DNA of 56,462 bases from an uncultured Acetatifactor sp. (GTDB lineage Bacteria; Bacillota; Clostridia; Lachnospirales; Lachnospiraceae). Location: the NCBI GenBank assembly GCA_947625255.1, contig CANQNT010000020.1, forward strand, positions 1-56,462, in the 5' to 3' direction. The position numbers were made by a program, and so were the translations under genes. This document shows, in pieces, positions 25,273 through 33,858 of the stretch. The first letter of the stretch is position 1. Each line of letters begins with the position of its first letter. The notes beneath the pieces were generated by a model. It saw nothing but the letters and a program-made list of their open reading frames with translations, did not search any database and was not told the origin of the DNA.

Positions 25273-25961
25273 TGGCATTGGAAAAACTGAAGGCAATGGA
25301 GGAAAAGGAACTGGTCAGCGAAGCGGTCAGGCTGGATCAGGAACAGAAGAGATGCAAGAGGGAACTGGATGCGGTCAAGGCGGAGATTCAGGCGAGAGGT
25401 CTCAGGGTGATTGAAGACCGCAATACAAAGTATGTCAAATACTATTCACCGGATGGGAGTGCTGCGGTGACAGACACGCAGAGTCTGGACATCCTGAATG
25501 TGGACAAGCTGAAGGGATTGATTTCAGAAGGTGTCTGGAAACAGAACGTGACAGAGACCACGAAAACAGATTACAAGTACAAGCCAATGCTTGAGCGTGT
25601 TCTGAAAGCAATTTTTACTGGTGATTACACATTTGAGTATTCTCTGGAAGAATTTCTTGAGGGAAGTATGCCGGTCAAGCCGGATGAAAAGCAGAAAAAG
25701 CTGCTGCTGAAGAAATTGAAAGGAGATTATGCAAAAGACAAGGATACGCTTATCAGTGTGTTTGGTTATGAAGATGAGAGAACTGCACCGGATTTTGACG
25801 TGGAACTTTGGTTCATTTATAAAATCAAGAATGGAGAGCTTATCAGGGCAGTTCTTCCAGAAGAATTTCTGGATCAGACAATTCAGGATATCAGGAAGTG
25901 CCTGATGGTAGATTCCAAAACAAGCATCACGATTGATTATGACAAGGAGGAAATGATATGA
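25269..25961 (+). CDS. Early phage protein of unknown function
   Basis: This protein of about 230 residues starts at ATG 25269, overlapping the previous stop (AAATGATG). The N-terminal third is a charged coiled coil (LEKLKAMEEKELVSEAVRLDQEQKRCKREL and on). A mid region follows with RVIEDRNTKYVKYY, and the C-terminal half has alternating strand-like segments (FDVELWFIYKIKNGELIRAVLPEEFL). I could not place it in a family. Its stop overlaps the endolysin start by ATGA. Confidence 0.6.
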   Translation: MMALEKLKAMEEKELVSEAVRLDQEQKRCKRELDAVKAEIQARGLRVIEDRNTKYVKYYSPDGSAAVTDTQSLDILNVDKLKGLISEGVWKQNVTETTKTDYKYKPMLERVLKAIFTGDYTFEYSLEEFLEGSMPVKPDEKQKKLLLKKLKGDYAKDKDTLISVFGYEDERTAPDFDVELWFIYKIKNGELIRAVLPEEFLDQTIQDIRKCLMVDSKTSITIDYDKEEMI

Positions 25962-26794
25962 TTTCAAACAGCGGACATGATGAAAATGGAAAGTACAGCG
26001 GAGGCAGGGCAGGAGACCAGACAGGAAAAGAGTGGGCAATCATAGGATGGTATAACCGTCCTTGGAAATGCGTAATACGACATCCGGATGCGAAAGTCAG
26101 GGAAAAGATTGCAAGCCTTTCTGAGAAGGCTGCAAAGAATGACAATATCGGCTATGACCAAGGGCAGAGGGTTTCTTATTGGGACGAGCTTGTTAAGGCA
26201 AAGTATAACCCTGCAGTAATTAAAACCAAGTGCGAGGCAGACTGTTCTTCCGGTGTAATGGCAAACGTGAAAGCTGCCGGGTATCTGCTGAACAATGCCA
26301 AGCTGAAGGCGGTGTCAATCACAAGCACACATTACATGAGGGAAATGCTCAGGAAGGCAGGGTTTGAAATCCTTACCGGAAGCAAATACCTGACCAGTGA
26401 CAAATACCTTTTGAGAGGGGATATCCTGCTGAATGACGGACACCACACAGCAACGAACCTGACAAACGGTCAGAAGGCATCGGCTGCAGCACCGGGCAGT
26501 GCCAAGCCGGAGGGAAGCACCTCAAGCAGCGGAAATCCTTCAGGAATGAAGGCTGAATCTGCAGAGTCTTTCAAAAAGAGCATTGCCGGTACATATATTG
26601 TAAATACGTCCACTGATCCGCTGATGCTGCGGAGTGGAGCCGGTAAAGACAAACCTGTCATTGCTAAAATGAAAAAGGGTGCAAAGGTTCAATGCTATGG
26701 GTATTATACAACAGTAGACGGAGTGAAGTGGTACTATATCGTTTATGACGGAAAGACAGGCTTTGCTTCAAGCGAATACTTAAAAAAGAAATAG
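25958..26794 (+). CDS. Endolysin with an N-terminal peptidoglycan hydrolase domain and an SH3b domain
   Basis: This 278-residue protein has an N-terminal catalytic domain (about residues 1-170) beginning ISNSGHDENGKYSGGRAGDQ, a signature of phage NlpC/P60-like wall hydrolases in Clostridia. KCEADCSSGVMANVKAAGY (about 89-107) holds the presumed catalytic cysteine and DGHHTATNL (about 157-165) the histidine. A serine- and glycine-rich linker leads to an SH3_3 wall-binding domain (TSTDPLMLRSGAGKDKPVIAKM, about 211-232, to the end). There is no signal peptide, so release needs a holin; a holin-like gene follows at 28026. It lies before the late activator gene rather than in the late module. Confidence 0.85.
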   Translation: MISNSGHDENGKYSGGRAGDQTGKEWAIIGWYNRPWKCVIRHPDAKVREKIASLSEKAAKNDNIGYDQGQRVSYWDELVKAKYNPAVIKTKCEADCSSGVMANVKAAGYLLNNAKLKAVSITSTHYMREMLRKAGFEILTGSKYLTSDKYLLRGDILLNDGHHTATNLTNGQKASAAAPGSAKPEGSTSSSGNPSGMKAESAESFKKSIAGTYIVNTSTDPLMLRSGAGKDKPVIAKMKKGAKVQCYGYYTTVDGVKWYYIVYDGKTGFASSEYLKKK

Positions 26795-26804
26795 GAGGAT
26801 GCAT

Positions 26805-27383
26805 ATGTTATATTATTACAACCGGGATGGGAAGTTTCAGAAGGAGTCAGGCAAGGAATACAAAACGAAAAAAGGTGCAGTGGAAAAGCTGCAGAAGGAA
26901 GGGCAGGGGGCAGTCTTTGACGAAACAGGGCAGATGGTGCTTTCCCTTGTGGATAAAGAAGCTGTTCCTCAAGGGGCTCTTGATACAAATGAGGATGGCA
27001 GCGTCCCGGCATACAATGAGGATAATGAACAGATTGGAGTGGCAGATGCCGAAGCGGTTGCAGAGGCAACCGGGGAGTCCGTAAGCGATGCAGAAGCGAC
27101 TGAAGGAGTTACGGACAGTCAGGAGAAGCCGGACGAGGAACAGCATGGGCAGGAAGAACCGGAAAGGGCAGAGCAGCCGGACAGAACTTTTGATGTGCGG
27201 ACAACCTGTGATTCGCTCCGCATCCGGGCAGGAGCAGGGAAGGATTACCGGATTGTAGGATACATCCGGGAAAAAGCCGGGAATAAGGAAAACCATGCCA
27301 TTGTGAAAGAAAAGGATGGATGGGGTAAACTGGCAAGTGGGAAAGGGTGGATAGAACTGGCTTTCACCAAGAAGGTAAGTTAA
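26805..27383 (+). CDS. SH3b-domain protein with a long acidic linker
   Basis: This 192-residue protein starts at ATG 26805; the ATG at 26799 touches the AGGAGG site and cannot use it. The N-terminal 60 residues are a small domain (YYYNRDGKFQKESGKEYKTK...). A long stretch rich in glutamate, alanine and aspartate follows (about 60-130). The C-terminus is an SH3-like domain (RTTCDSLRIRAGAGKDYRIVGYIRE, about 137-161). No catalytic domain is visible. It may bind the wall beside the endolysin or act as a structural spacer; its function is unknown. Confidence 0.65.
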   Translation: MLYYYNRDGKFQKESGKEYKTKKGAVEKLQKEGQGAVFDETGQMVLSLVDKEAVPQGALDTNEDGSVPAYNEDNEQIGVADAEAVAEATGESVSDAEATEGVTDSQEKPDEEQHGQEEPERAEQPDRTFDVRTTCDSLRIRAGAGKDYRIVGYIREKAGNKENHAIVKEKDGWGKLASGKGWIELAFTKKVS

Positions 27384-27399
27384 GGAAAGGCTGATTGTG

Positions 27400-27756
27400 A
27401 TGGATGAGGAACTGTTGAATGAATTGATTGAGGATACCACGATTGAAGATATTGGGGAACGGTACAGGGCGATTGTTGACCTGATTGGTATTAGAAAGTT
27501 TATATTGCTGAGCAACTATGCAAGAGGTGACGAACTGTATTTTCCAAAGGTTGAAAATGTGGTCAGTCCTGCGAGAAATCGGAGAATCAAGAAGGAATTC
27601 AACGGTTACAACAGCAAGGAACTGGCGGACAAGTACAACCTGACAATTAAACAGATACAGAACATAATGAAAGACGAACCGCCAGTCGGTCAGATGTCCA
27701 TTGAAGAATGGATGGGTGGTGCCGGAGTCAATTCCGGCACAGCTGATCCAGAGTGA
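27400..27756 (+). CDS. Mor/C-like transcription activator of late genes
   Basis: This 118-residue protein resembles the Mu Mor/C activator family. An acidic N-terminal dimerisation part (residues 1-70) contains IEDIGERYRAIVDLIGIRKFILLSNYARGDELYFPK, with the family's I-G...L...G.. strand, and a C-terminal HTH reads RRIKKEFNGYNSKELADKYNLTIKQIQNIM (about 75-104). Mor-family proteins recruit RNA polymerase to middle or late promoters with poor -35 elements. It is the last gene before the 269-bp gap that precedes the late operon, just where such an activator is expected. ATG 27400 follows AAGGAAAGG. Confidence 0.85.
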   Translation: MDEELLNELIEDTTIEDIGERYRAIVDLIGIRKFILLSNYARGDELYFPKVENVVSPARNRRIKKEFNGYNSKELADKYNLTIKQIQNIMKDEPPVGQMSIEEWMGGAGVNSGTADPE

Positions 27757-27898
27757 TTTTTGATACATCAGCAAGTTTGATGTGAGCTTTCTTTTAAGAA
27801 TTCTATCATATTGAATTTCTGAGAGGTTTGTGTTATTTTTATTATGAGTGAGGTTCGGAGGCGTTAGTCTCCTTACCTTACTTGGGAAGAGAGTTTGT

Positions 27899-27921
27899 TT
27901 TCGGGAAATATTTTCCCGAAA
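27899..27921. promoter_or_regulatory. GGGAAA/TTTCCC palindrome in the early-late gap
   Basis: TTTCGGGAAA (27899-27908) and TTTCCCGAAA (27912-27921) form a perfect 10-bp inverted repeat with a 3-bp spacer. The same core, TCGGGAAA-CA-TTTCCCGA, recurs at 52499-52516 near the right end. Here it lies in the only long gap between the Mor-like gene and the late operon, so it may bind the activator or another regulator. The rest of the gap (27757-28025) holds no gene. Confidence 0.6.
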
Positions 27922-27956
27922 CGCTTCCCCTAAAAAGTTCATAGGAAATGGCATAG

Positions 27957-27992
27957 AATAAGCATGTAACGAAGGTTACATGCTTATTTTTT
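27957..27992 (+). terminator. Strong rho-independent terminator between early and late genes
   Basis: A perfect 14-bp stem (27957-27970 with 27975-27988) closes a GAAG loop and runs into a T-rich tract (TTATTTTTT). It would stop early or middle transcription ahead of the late genes, so a late promoter is needed downstream or the late activator must act past it. The late promoter itself is not obvious. Confidence 0.88.
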
Positions 27993-28025
27993 GCACTTCT
28001 TTTTTGCCCGGAAGGAGGAATTTAT

Positions 28026-28364
28026 ATGGCAGAATTTATGACACAAATTGGGGTACAGAACATGACAGCAGCACTTGGAATCCTTATGGCATTTATAGGT
28101 GTGTGTGCGTTTCTTACTTCAATTGTCACAGAAGCTCTCAAAAGTATTGAAAAAGTCAACAGGCTTCCCACGAAGCTGCTCTGCTATATCGTGGCGTTGG
28201 TTCTTACAACCCCGGTATTTTGTGCAATGATGGCATACCTGAAGCAGCCGGTAGAGTGGTTCATGGTATTTGCATCGTTCCTTGCCTCGTTTGTGGTTGC
28301 AAAAGTCAGTATGAATGGATGGGACGATGTGACAGAGCTTGCACAAAGGCTTATCCGGAAATAA
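28026..28364 (+). CDS. Holin-like small membrane protein
   Basis: This 112-residue protein has three hydrophobic segments (about residues 13-33, 51-71 and 77-96) and a basic C-terminal tail (ELAQRLIRK). Size, topology and position as the first gene of the late operon fit a holin working with the endolysin at 25958. AAGGAGG precedes the ATG by 9 nt. A role as an antiholin or other membrane protein cannot be excluded. Confidence 0.65.
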   Translation: MAEFMTQIGVQNMTAALGILMAFIGVCAFLTSIVTEALKSIEKVNRLPTKLLCYIVALVLTTPVFCAMMAYLKQPVEWFMVFASFLASFVVAKVSMNGWDDVTELAQRLIRK

Positions 28365-28375
28365 GGGGTGGTTCT

Positions 28376-28768
28376 ATGGATTATGTAATCACTTTCTCGG
28401 ACATAATGGCTGCTGTTATCACACTTGGAATCAGCGTGATGGGTTTTTTCATAAAGCGGTGGTTTGATGGGATGGAGCAGCGTAACAAAGAAACACAGCA
28501 AAAAATTGAACAGGGCAACAAAGCAATTCAGGAACGGATTGAGAAGAACGATGCAAAAGTGAATGAGCGTATTGACAAACTGGAAGAAAAGACGGACAAG
28601 GACATCGAAAATATCAAGCAGGAAATCAATGATATTAAAGGTGACTTTGCCACAACCTTTGTACTCCGGGAGGATTTCTTCCGGGCAATGAACGGAGTGG
28701 AGGACAAGGTCAAGAGCATGGATGGAAAACTGGACAGGCTGCTCTTGATGAATACGGAAAACAAGTGA
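28376..28768 (+). CDS. Membrane-anchored coiled-coil protein (Mu gp25 / DUF2730-like position)
   Basis: This 130-residue protein has one N-terminal membrane helix (FSDIMAAVITLGISVMGFFIKR, about residues 7-28) and then a long charged coiled coil (about 35-105, heptads of I/L with many K and E). The ATG at 28376 is chosen because AAGGGGTGG is upstream; a longer frame exists but overlaps the holin-like gene. In Mu the gene at this place (gp25) also encodes a short membrane-plus-coiled-coil protein. It may help lysis by spanning the envelope. Confidence 0.65.
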   Translation: MDYVITFSDIMAAVITLGISVMGFFIKRWFDGMEQRNKETQQKIEQGNKAIQERIEKNDAKVNERIDKLEEKTDKDIENIKQEINDIKGDFATTFVLREDFFRAMNGVEDKVKSMDGKLDRLLLMNTENK

Positions 28769-28779
28769 GGTGAACAGCG

Positions 28780-29094
28780 ATGACAGACATGGAACAGGCA
28801 GAAGTAAATCAGAATAAGGCAATCAGGGGGTACATTATACGCTGTCTGGTTAAGGGGTTCAATAACACGTCCCTTACAAGGCAGATTTCCAATGCTATGA
28901 TGGCAGCCGGTCTTATTATATCCCCGGATATCAGCAAACATCTCAACTATCTTCAGGGAGCAGGATATATTGAGTTTACAAGTGAAAAGGTCACAGCCTA
29001 CACAGCCTATGCAAAAGATGCGGTTATCCGCCTCACAAAATCAGGCGTAGACCTTGCTGAAGGAACCATTGATGATCCGGGAGTGGATGTTTAA
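28780..29094 (+). CDS. Winged-helix protein resembling Mu gp26
   Basis: This 104-residue protein looks like a small winged-helix domain: helical N-terminus (IRGYIIRCLVKGFNNTSLTRQISNAMM), then ISPDISKHLNYLQGAGYIEF (recognition helix and wing, about residues 46-65). It sits immediately before the small terminase gene, as in Mu and FluMu where gp26 has this layout. It overlaps the next gene by one base (TAATGG). A DNA-binding role in packaging or late control is likely. Confidence 0.72.
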   Translation: MTDMEQAEVNQNKAIRGYIIRCLVKGFNNTSLTRQISNAMMAAGLIISPDISKHLNYLQGAGYIEFTSEKVTAYTAYAKDAVIRLTKSGVDLAEGTIDDPGVDV

Positions 29095-29657
29095 TGGGAA
29101 AGCAGCGGACACGAACAAGAATATCCTCAAAAATTGACGAGCTCCCTGAAGAACTGAGATTGAAGGTAGATGTGATGCTTGCGGACACTTCCAACACATA
29201 CGCCTATATCAGTGAATTTCTGAATAACGAAGGGTATAAAATATCCAAGTCAAGCGTGGGGCGGTACGCCACCAGAACCAATACCGCCACACAGAGGCTG
29301 CTTGAAGCTCAGGCACAGACAGAAAAGCTGATTCAGGTTGTAAAGGATAATCCGGAAGCAGATTACACAGAGGCTGCAATCATGATGATGATGAGCGGTC
29401 TTGTGGACAAGGTGGCAATGGCGGAGGAAGAATTCAGCGAGATGCCTCTGGATAAAGCAGGGAGGCTTATAGCATCCTTATCCCGGACAAAAGTATATAA
29501 AGACCGGGTAAGGCAGGACATGAAGAAAAAAGCGGACATTGCATTCAGGCAGATGGAAATGGAAATGATGGCGGTTATTAAGAAGGATGCGGAATCTGCA
29601 GAGCAGCTCAGAAACATTCTGACCAAAGCAAAAGAGAGGATGATGGAGGATGATTGA
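29094..29657 (+). CDS. Small terminase subunit (DUF3486, Mu gp27-like)
   Basis: This 187-residue protein matches DUF3486. KIDELPEELRLKVDVMLADTSNTYAYISEFLNNEGYKISKSSVGRY near the N-terminus is an HTH-like DNA-recognition domain with the family's conserved S-V-x-R-Y end. A helical region and a basic coiled coil follow. It would recognise the phage end and recruit the large terminase, whose gene overlaps by 8 bp. Mu-like packaging starts at the left end and proceeds headful into flanking host DNA. Confidence 0.85.
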   Translation: MGKQRTRTRISSKIDELPEELRLKVDVMLADTSNTYAYISEFLNNEGYKISKSSVGRYATRTNTATQRLLEAQAQTEKLIQVVKDNPEADYTEAAIMMMMSGLVDKVAMAEEEFSEMPLDKAGRLIASLSRTKVYKDRVRQDMKKKADIAFRQMEMEMMAVIKKDAESAEQLRNILTKAKERMMEDD

Positions 29658-31416
29658 AATTGATGAATGGCTCCGGGAACTGGATGAGGAACCGGATCAG
29701 GAAATCATTGACCATGCAGCCTATCAGAAACAGCTTTTTATAGACTATGTATCAAGAAATACTGATAACTGGCAGAAAAGGGAAGAACTCCGGGAGCGTT
29801 TTGAAGCAGGGGAAAAGATAGAAGGAGAGAAGGGACTCCGCAAGGAACTGGCAGCATTTGACCTTGGATATTTTGGAAGGGCATACCTCTCACATTATTT
29901 CAGGAGAAAATCCCCGGCATTCCATGAGGAACTGGATGGCATATGGTCGAAGGGGGTATTAAAATCCAGAAATCCAACAAAGGCTGCGAAAGAAATTTCA
30001 AGGCTGAAGGGTTCCAGACAGGTGATCGCTGCACCAAGAGGACACGCCAAGAGTACAAACTTTACCTTTAAGGATACGCTCCATGCGGTTCTGTACAGAT
30101 ACAAGCATTACTGCATCCTCATTTCTGACTCTTCCGAACAGGCAGAAGGTTTTCTGGAAGATATTAAAACAGAACTGGAGGAAAATGGGGACATCATTGA
30201 GGACTTTGGTTCTTTGAAAGGAGATAAGGCTTGGCGGTCAGGCGTTATTCTCACAAAATCTGACATAAAGGTGGAGGCAATCGGTTCGGGAAAAAAGATT
30301 AGAGGTCGTAAACACCGTAACTGGAGACCGGACTTAATTGTCCTTGATGATATAGAAAATGATGAGAACGTAAACACGCCAGAACAGAGGCGGAAGCTCA
30401 AGTCGTGGTTTGAGAAGGCGGTGTCAAAAGCCGGAGATACCTATACAGACATTATGTATATTGGGACAGTTCTGCATTATGATTCCCTTTTGAACAATGT
30501 GCTTCAGAACCCAAGGTATCATGCTAAGAAATACAGGGCGGTTATTTCATGGGCGGTTAATCAGGAACTTTGGGATGAATGGGAAAGCATTTACACCAAT
30601 TTATTCAATGAAAACCATGAGGATGATGCGAGAGCCTTCTATGAAGCGAACCAAGAAACAATGCTTGAAGGGGTGGAAGTCCTGTGGGAAGATAAGCTCT
30701 CTTATTATGACTTGATAGAAATTAAGGTAACAGAGGGTGAGGCATCATTCAACAGTGAGCTTCAAAATGATCCGATTGATCCGGACAATGCAACCTTTAA
30801 CCCGGAGTGGTTTGATTATTATGAGCCGGAGCTGATGGACTGGAAAAGTCCTGAGTATATATTTGTGGGTGCAAATGATCCTTCGCTTGGAAAAAATAAA
30901 AAGTCAGATACAAGCTCCATCATCAATCTGGCACTGTCAACCAAGACAGGGTACATGTATGTGGTGGATGCATCGGTGGAAAAGAGAAAGCCGGATGTCA
31001 TTATTCAGGATGTATTTGAAATGTCAAAGCGTCTGAAAAGGGACTATGGAAAAGGTTTTTACAAATTTGGGGTGGAAACGGTACAGTTCCAGTTCTACTT
31101 CAAAGAGGTCATGGCACAGAAATCAGTGGAGGAAGGGGAGTATATCCCAATCGAGGAAATACAGAGCACAGTCAATAAGGTGCTGCGTATCGAATCCCTT
31201 CAGCCGGTGATAAAAAATAAATACTTGAAATTCAACAGGGAACATAAGACGCTGCTGAAGCAGATGCAGGAATTCCCTATGGGGAAGAATGATGATGCCC
31301 CGGACGGACTGCAGATGGCGGTACAGCTTGCACAGACGGTCAAAGGGATTGTAAGCAGCACAAAGTATCAAAGCCTTATCAAGCGGAAGTTCCGCATGGG
31401 GAAAGGAGCCTACTAG
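29650..31416 (+). CDS. Large terminase subunit (Mu gp28-like)
   Basis: This 588-residue packaging motor has an ATPase domain with Walker A-like APRGHAKST (about residues 126-134) and Walker B LIVLDDIEND (about 229-238). A coupling motif region (IGTVLHYDS) is near 274. The C-terminal RNase H-like nuclease begins with VGANDPSLGKNKKSDTS (about 406-422, first metal aspartate) and ends with KNDDAPDGLQMAV (about 543-555, last metal aspartate). Length and motif order match Mu-type large terminases. It cuts concatenation-free, integrated phage DNA during headful packaging. Confidence 0.93.
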   Translation: MIEIDEWLRELDEEPDQEIIDHAAYQKQLFIDYVSRNTDNWQKREELRERFEAGEKIEGEKGLRKELAAFDLGYFGRAYLSHYFRRKSPAFHEELDGIWSKGVLKSRNPTKAAKEISRLKGSRQVIAAPRGHAKSTNFTFKDTLHAVLYRYKHYCILISDSSEQAEGFLEDIKTELEENGDIIEDFGSLKGDKAWRSGVILTKSDIKVEAIGSGKKIRGRKHRNWRPDLIVLDDIENDENVNTPEQRRKLKSWFEKAVSKAGDTYTDIMYIGTVLHYDSLLNNVLQNPRYHAKKYRAVISWAVNQELWDEWESIYTNLFNENHEDDARAFYEANQETMLEGVEVLWEDKLSYYDLIEIKVTEGEASFNSELQNDPIDPDNATFNPEWFDYYEPELMDWKSPEYIFVGANDPSLGKNKKSDTSSIINLALSTKTGYMYVVDASVEKRKPDVIIQDVFEMSKRLKRDYGKGFYKFGVETVQFQFYFKEVMAQKSVEEGEYIPIEEIQSTVNKVLRIESLQPVIKNKYLKFNREHKTLLKQMQEFPMGKNDDAPDGLQMAVQLAQTVKGIVSSTKYQSLIKRKFRMGKGAY

Positions 31417-31429
31417 GAGGTGAAGGGCG

Positions 31430-33007
31430 TTGGCAAAGAAGAAAAAGAAAAAAGAAAAACCATTCAATCCTGAAGTGGATACCGGACAGGGGAAGCCCGT
31501 CCGGGCAAGGGTGGCTGTGGGGGATGTCAATGACAAATATTCCACCTATCCGTCCAACGGACTGACACCAAGGAGGCTTGCGAGAATATTCAGGGCAGCG
31601 GATGATGGGGATGTGTCAGAGCAGATGGAGCTGTTTGAAGAGATGGAAGAGAAAGATCCCCATTTATTTTCACAGCTGCAGACAAGGAAACTGGCTGTCA
31701 CCGGTCTTGATTGGGAGGTGCAGTCATTCAGCGATGAAGAACTGGACAAAACGGTGGCTGACTTTATAGATGAACAGCTCAAAGGGATAGAAAACCTTGA
31801 TGATATATTCATTGACATGCTGGATGCCATCGGCAAAGGCGTGAGCGTCATGGAAATTGAATGGGGAATAGACACAGACGGATCAAATATCATTGAAAAC
31901 ATTGAATATGTGCATCCGAAAAAACTTGTCTGGAACAGCCAGACAGATGAAATGGAAATCTGCACGAGGGAGTTTCCTTCTGGTGTTCCCCTTCCCGAAA
32001 ATAAGTTTGTGGTGCATAAGTATAAAGCGAAGTCAGGACACACGAGCCGGAACGGAATACTGCGGGTGGTTTCATGGATGTATCTTTTCAAGAATTATGA
32101 TGTAAAAGATTGGGTTGCCTTCTGCGAGGTGTTCGGGATGCCCCTCCGGTTGGGGAAATATAGTGCAGCAGCTTCTGACGATGATAAGAAAGCACTCATG
32201 GAAGCCATATACAGTCTGGGCAGCGATGCAGCCGGGATTGTGCCGGATTCCACTTTGATTGAGTTTATCGAAAGTCAGAAGACCACAAGCGTTGAGATAT
32301 ATGAAAAACTTGCAAGATATTGTGACGAACAGATGAGCAAGGCGGTGTTAGGGCAGACGCTTTCCTCTGATTCAGGGGGAGGCTCCTATGCACAGGGAAA
32401 AGTCCATAACGAAGTCAGGCATGACCTGACGGTTGCAGATGCAAAAGCACTTGCGGTCACCATCCGAAGGGATATCATCAGACCTTTAGTGGAGTACAAC
32501 TTCGGTTATAACGTGGATATACCGTTTTTTACGTTTGACTGTCAGGAAGCGGAAGACCAGAAGGAAACGGTAGACATATATAAAATTCTTGTATGTGATA
32601 TGGGGCTGAAAATCCCGGAGAGCCACATTTATAAAAAGTTCAATATCCCAAAACCGGAAGATGGCGAAAAGGTGCTTGAACCAAAAGAGATTCCCCGGAT
32701 GCAGCAGCCACAGCCGGATAATGAACTGCTGACGCATAGTCTGAAGCAGGTGGCAGGGGCGGAACAGGAACAGATAGACGCTATGGCAGCGGAGGCGATG
32801 AAGCGAGCGGAGAGTGCTTTTCAGGTGATGATGAAGCCAATTCTTAACATTGTTGACACAGCGGATGATTTGGAAACGCTCCGGGAAGCCTTGAAAGATG
32901 ATAAGGCGGTAGGGAAACTGTATGAAGAAATGGACTCCCCTGAACTGGAGGATGTGCTGCATCAGGCAATGTACTTATCAGAACTGATAGGAAGGAGCAT
33001 GGAATGA
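31430..33007 (+). CDS. Portal protein (DUF935, Mu gp29-like)
   Basis: This 525-residue protein has the DUF935 hallmarks: after a lysine-rich start comes PSNGLTPRRLARIFRAADDGD (about residues 42-62), DPHLFSQLQTRKLAVTGLDWEV (about 75-96) and, later, LGQTLSSDSGGGSYAQGKVH (about 308-327). It forms the dodecameric ring through which DNA passes. The start is an uncommon TTG at 31430; AGGAGGTGA lies just upstream with proper spacing and no ATG is near. It overlaps the gpF-like gene by 4 bp. Confidence 0.92.
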   Translation: MAKKKKKKEKPFNPEVDTGQGKPVRARVAVGDVNDKYSTYPSNGLTPRRLARIFRAADDGDVSEQMELFEEMEEKDPHLFSQLQTRKLAVTGLDWEVQSFSDEELDKTVADFIDEQLKGIENLDDIFIDMLDAIGKGVSVMEIEWGIDTDGSNIIENIEYVHPKKLVWNSQTDEMEICTREFPSGVPLPENKFVVHKYKAKSGHTSRNGILRVVSWMYLFKNYDVKDWVAFCEVFGMPLRLGKYSAAASDDDKKALMEAIYSLGSDAAGIVPDSTLIEFIESQKTTSVEIYEKLARYCDEQMSKAVLGQTLSSDSGGGSYAQGKVHNEVRHDLTVADAKALAVTIRRDIIRPLVEYNFGYNVDIPFFTFDCQEAEDQKETVDIYKILVCDMGLKIPESHIYKKFNIPKPEDGEKVLEPKEIPRMQQPQPDNELLTHSLKQVAGAEQEQIDAMAAEAMKRAESAFQVMMKPILNIVDTADDLETLREALKDDKAVGKLYEEMDSPELEDVLHQAMYLSELIGRSME

Positions 33008-33732
33008 GAGAAGCTGCCTATGGGCTCACTGGTGATTTCATATTCAAAGAGGCAGTTGAGTTCCTGAGAAAAAAGAAACCGCTCACTGCAGCGGAATATA
33101 AGGCATTGGACAGTGAGTACCGGGCAAAAGCGTTTACTGTATCAGGATATACAAGCCTTGAGGTTCTCCAAAAATTTTTGGATGAACTGACGGATGCCTG
33201 TGAGAACGGTAAGACTAAGAAAGAGTTCATGGATACAATGAATGATTTTCTGGAACGCAACGGATATGAAGGATTAAACCCGTTTAATGCAGATGTGATA
33301 TTCCGCACCAATATGCAGACAGCCTATAACGCAGGACATTATAAGAGCATGACGAACCCCACGACAAAAAAGCTGCGTCCGTATTGGAAGTACGTTACTG
33401 CAGGGGATGGAGAAGTAAGGGAATCACATGCAATGATGGAAGGAAGGATATATGCAGCAGATGATCCCATTTGGAATATCTGGTATCCGCCAAACGGATA
33501 CCGGTGCAGATGCTCAGTGGTAAGCCTTACCAAAAGCCAAGTGGAGCGTTCAGGGGAGCCGGTAAGCAGGGAACTTCCTTATGATGTGGATTATTCCACA
33601 GGAGAAGTCCTTTATAAGTATCCGGATAAAGGGTTTTCAAATAACCCGGCAAAGGACACATGGAAACCTGATTTATCAGGTGTTGATCCTAACCTGAAGA
33701 AAGCATTTAAGGAGAGGGAGGGCGGTAAATAA
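33004..33732 (+). CDS. Mu gpF-like minor head protein
   Basis: This 242-residue protein carries the Phage_Mu_F domain. FNADVIFRTNMQTAYNAGHYKSM (about residues 94-116) and the distal block ESHAMMEGRIYAADDPIWN...YPPNGYRCRCSVV (about 140-178), with its conserved H, PPNGYRCRC and W residues, are diagnostic. It is a portal-associated head-morphogenesis or ejection protein. It follows the portal with an ATGA overlap, as in Mu. Confidence 0.92.
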   Translation: MREAAYGLTGDFIFKEAVEFLRKKKPLTAAEYKALDSEYRAKAFTVSGYTSLEVLQKFLDELTDACENGKTKKEFMDTMNDFLERNGYEGLNPFNADVIFRTNMQTAYNAGHYKSMTNPTTKKLRPYWKYVTAGDGEVRESHAMMEGRIYAADDPIWNIWYPPNGYRCRCSVVSLTKSQVERSGEPVSRELPYDVDYSTGEVLYKYPDKGFSNNPAKDTWKPDLSGVDPNLKKAFKEREGGK

Positions 33733-33855
33733 TTCTGAACGCACAGAAACGCCTGTGTGCGGTTTTAACTGTATCAGGGCAAATTCCTATGCAGTAATAC
33801 AGAAAGGGGCGTTATAACGCGTAATAACGCTGTCAGAAAGGAAAATAAAAAGGAG
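33733..33855. promoter_or_regulatory. Central non-coding gap with a GGCGTTATAACG palindromic element
   Basis: The gap contains GGCGTTATAACG (33808-33819), identical to 17619-17630 in the left end. Around it, GCGTTAT (33809-33815) and ATAACGC (33824-33830) form an inverted repeat with an 8-bp centre. The gap lies 16.4 kb from the left end (47 percent of the prophage) and between the gpF-like and I-like genes. In Mu the strong gyrase site lies at the genome centre, between G and I, so an equivalent function is possible. Confidence 0.45.
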
Positions 33856-33858
33856 ATG

